Assembly (NCBI GenBank): GCA_027443745.1
Contig: DAIAZB010000424.1
Coordinates: 1-7,444 of the forward strand
Origin: Thiomonas sp.
GTDB taxonomy: Bacteria > Pseudomonadota > Gammaproteobacteria > Burkholderiales > Burkholderiaceae
DNA: 7,444 nucleotides
Direction of reading: 5' to 3'
The stretch's first letter is position 1. Every line of letters starts with the position of its first letter. Positions 6,949 to 7,444 of the stretch are shown here, piece by piece. Below the pieces are notes generated by a model. The model had not been told where the DNA came from. It saw nothing but the letters and a program-made list of their open reading frames with translations, and did no database searches. Both the position numbers and the translations under genes were made by a program.

Positions 6949-7371
6949 ATGGGCGCTGTCGAGTTTCGCGTTGGAGCAACAGATCCACTGGCTTATGCAT
7001 GTGGCCTGCTGCGCACTGCAGCGGCCAAGGGCGCGACCCTGGTGGTTCGCGTCGCACCCGCATCCATCGCCGAACTCGATGCGCGGCTTTGGACCTTCTC
7101 GCAGCTCGATTTCGTGCCACATTGCCGTGACACCGATGCGCTCGCCGCACGCACGCCCATCGTGCTGACCGATGTCCTCGATCTGACCGCATTTGGCGGG
7201 CGCGATTGCCTGGTCAATCTTGCTCCGACCGTCATGACCGGCTGGGAGGTGTTGCCGCGCGTCATCGAGATCGTTGGCGTTTCGGCCGAAGCAAGGCAGG
7301 CCGGACGCGAGCGATTCCGGGCCTACCGCCGAGCCGGCTGCGAACCGACCACTCTGGAGATCAGCGCATGA
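6949..7371 (+). CDS. holC: DNA polymerase III subunit chi HolC
   Basis: HolC (chi) is the clamp-loader accessory subunit that, with psi, links DNA polymerase III holoenzyme to single-stranded DNA-binding protein. The 140-residue product (E. coli 147) shows the two best conserved blocks: LDARLWTFSQLDFVPH (43-58), matching the E. coli LDEALWARPAESFVPH region, and RERFRAYRRAG (120-130), matching RERYKAYRVAG near the C-terminus. The middle stretch PIVLTDVLD (70-78) matches the point where related proteins read PVEIAW or similar. The start ATG 6949 lies 4 bases after the pepA stop, and the stop overlaps the next ATG, so the three genes are probably translated from one message. The Shine-Dalgarno is weak, which suits coupling to pepA. 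The pepA-holC order is widely conserved in proteobacteria. Confidence 0.93.
   Translation: MGAVEFRVGATDPLAYACGLLRTAAAKGATLVVRVAPASIAELDARLWTFSQLDFVPHCRDTDALAARTPIVLTDVLDLTAFGGRDCLVNLAPTVMTGWEVLPRVIEIVGVSAEARQAGRERFRAYRRAGCEPTTLEISA
7356..7360 (+). promoter_or_regulatory. Shine-Dalgarno for the gene after holC
   Basis: GGAGA inside the end of holC lies 7 bases before ATG 7368, a normal spacing. It supports translation of the partial ORF that follows and favours ATG 7368 over the adjacent ATG at 7371. Confidence 0.6.
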
Positions 7372-7444
7372 TGCCGACCGCAGCCGACCCACTGCCTGTT
7401 CTGACCGAGGTCCTTGACGGCTCTCCACTCGGATCGGCGCCAGC
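7368..7444 (+). CDS. Start of a hypothetical protein, possibly DUF2486-like (3' end outside window)
   Basis: Only the first 25 codons are in the window. ATG 7368 overlaps the holC stop as ATGA and is preceded by a GGAGA at a good distance, so it is very probably a real coupled gene. The N-terminus contains LPVLTEVLD (residues 9-17). Short proteins beginning with a similar P-[VT]-L-T-E/D-V motif, often annotated DUF2486, commonly follow holC in Burkholderiales; this is remembered and not searched. In E. coli the gene in this place is valS, but the sequence here does not look like a valyl-tRNA synthetase start. The function of the family is unknown. Confidence 0.6.
   Translation, partial: MMPTAADPLPVLTEVLDGSPLGSAP

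Noticed and set aside
5709..6950. 413-codon open frame on the minus strand opposite pepA
   Set aside because: pepA is certain in the other strand with all catalytic residues; the antisense product is Gly/His/Asp-rich with no domain and is a typical shadow frame.
6802..7428. 208-codon minus-strand frame opposite the end of pepA and holC
   Set aside because: It is antisense to two supported genes, and the product shows no recognisable family features.
1..7444. Search for mobile elements, CRISPR repeats, tRNA or other RNA genes, toxin-antitoxin or defence genes
   Set aside because: Nearly all of the window is covered by recognised housekeeping genes; no spaced repeats, transposase motifs, tRNA-like folds or unusual composition were seen.

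Overview
This window looks like an ordinary chromosomal housekeeping region of a GC-rich betaproteobacterium, most likely Burkholderiales. The evidence is the high G+C, the dense gene packing, the CysB-type regulator, and the divergent lptFG / pepA-holC arrangement, all of which resemble Burkholderiales proteins I remember. A Thiomonas-like or Comamonadaceae-like source is possible, but I cannot fix the genus from the sequence alone.

Layout, left to right. Positions 2-820 (+) hold the C-terminal part of a FimV-like / TPR-like protein whose start lies outside the window. After a 49-base convergent gap comes a minus-strand run, read right to left: lptF (5354-4203), lptG (4173-3070), cysB (3018-2074) and a YbdL-type methionine aminotransferase (2054-870). 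The gaps are 29, 51 and 19 bases, so this is probably one transcription unit. A 111-base divergent spacer (5355-5465) separates it from the plus-strand run pepA (5466-6944), holC (6949-7371) and the first 25 codons of a third gene (7368 to the window end). That last gene overlaps the holC stop as ATGA and begins like the DUF2486-type proteins often found after holC in this group.

How the genes work together. LptF and LptG are the two membrane subunits of the LptB2FG transporter, which extracts lipopolysaccharide from the inner membrane. CysB senses sulfur status and controls sulfate and organosulfur assimilation, and the aminotransferase next to it acts on methionine or its 2-oxo acid, so the two form a plausible sulfur amino acid pair. 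PepA is a cytosolic leucyl aminopeptidase and HolC is the chi subunit of the DNA polymerase III clamp loader. The divergent lptFG / pepA-holC layout is also found in E. coli.

I found no RNA gene, insertion sequence, prophage, CRISPR array or convincing novel system. The items most worth a second look are an 8-codon upstream ORF whose stop overlaps the pepA start codon, the cysB-aminotransferase pairing, the proline/alanine-rich tail of the FimV-like protein, and the missing Shine-Dalgarno sequences at several minus-strand starts. Long open frames opposite cysB/lptG and pepA are high-GC shadows.
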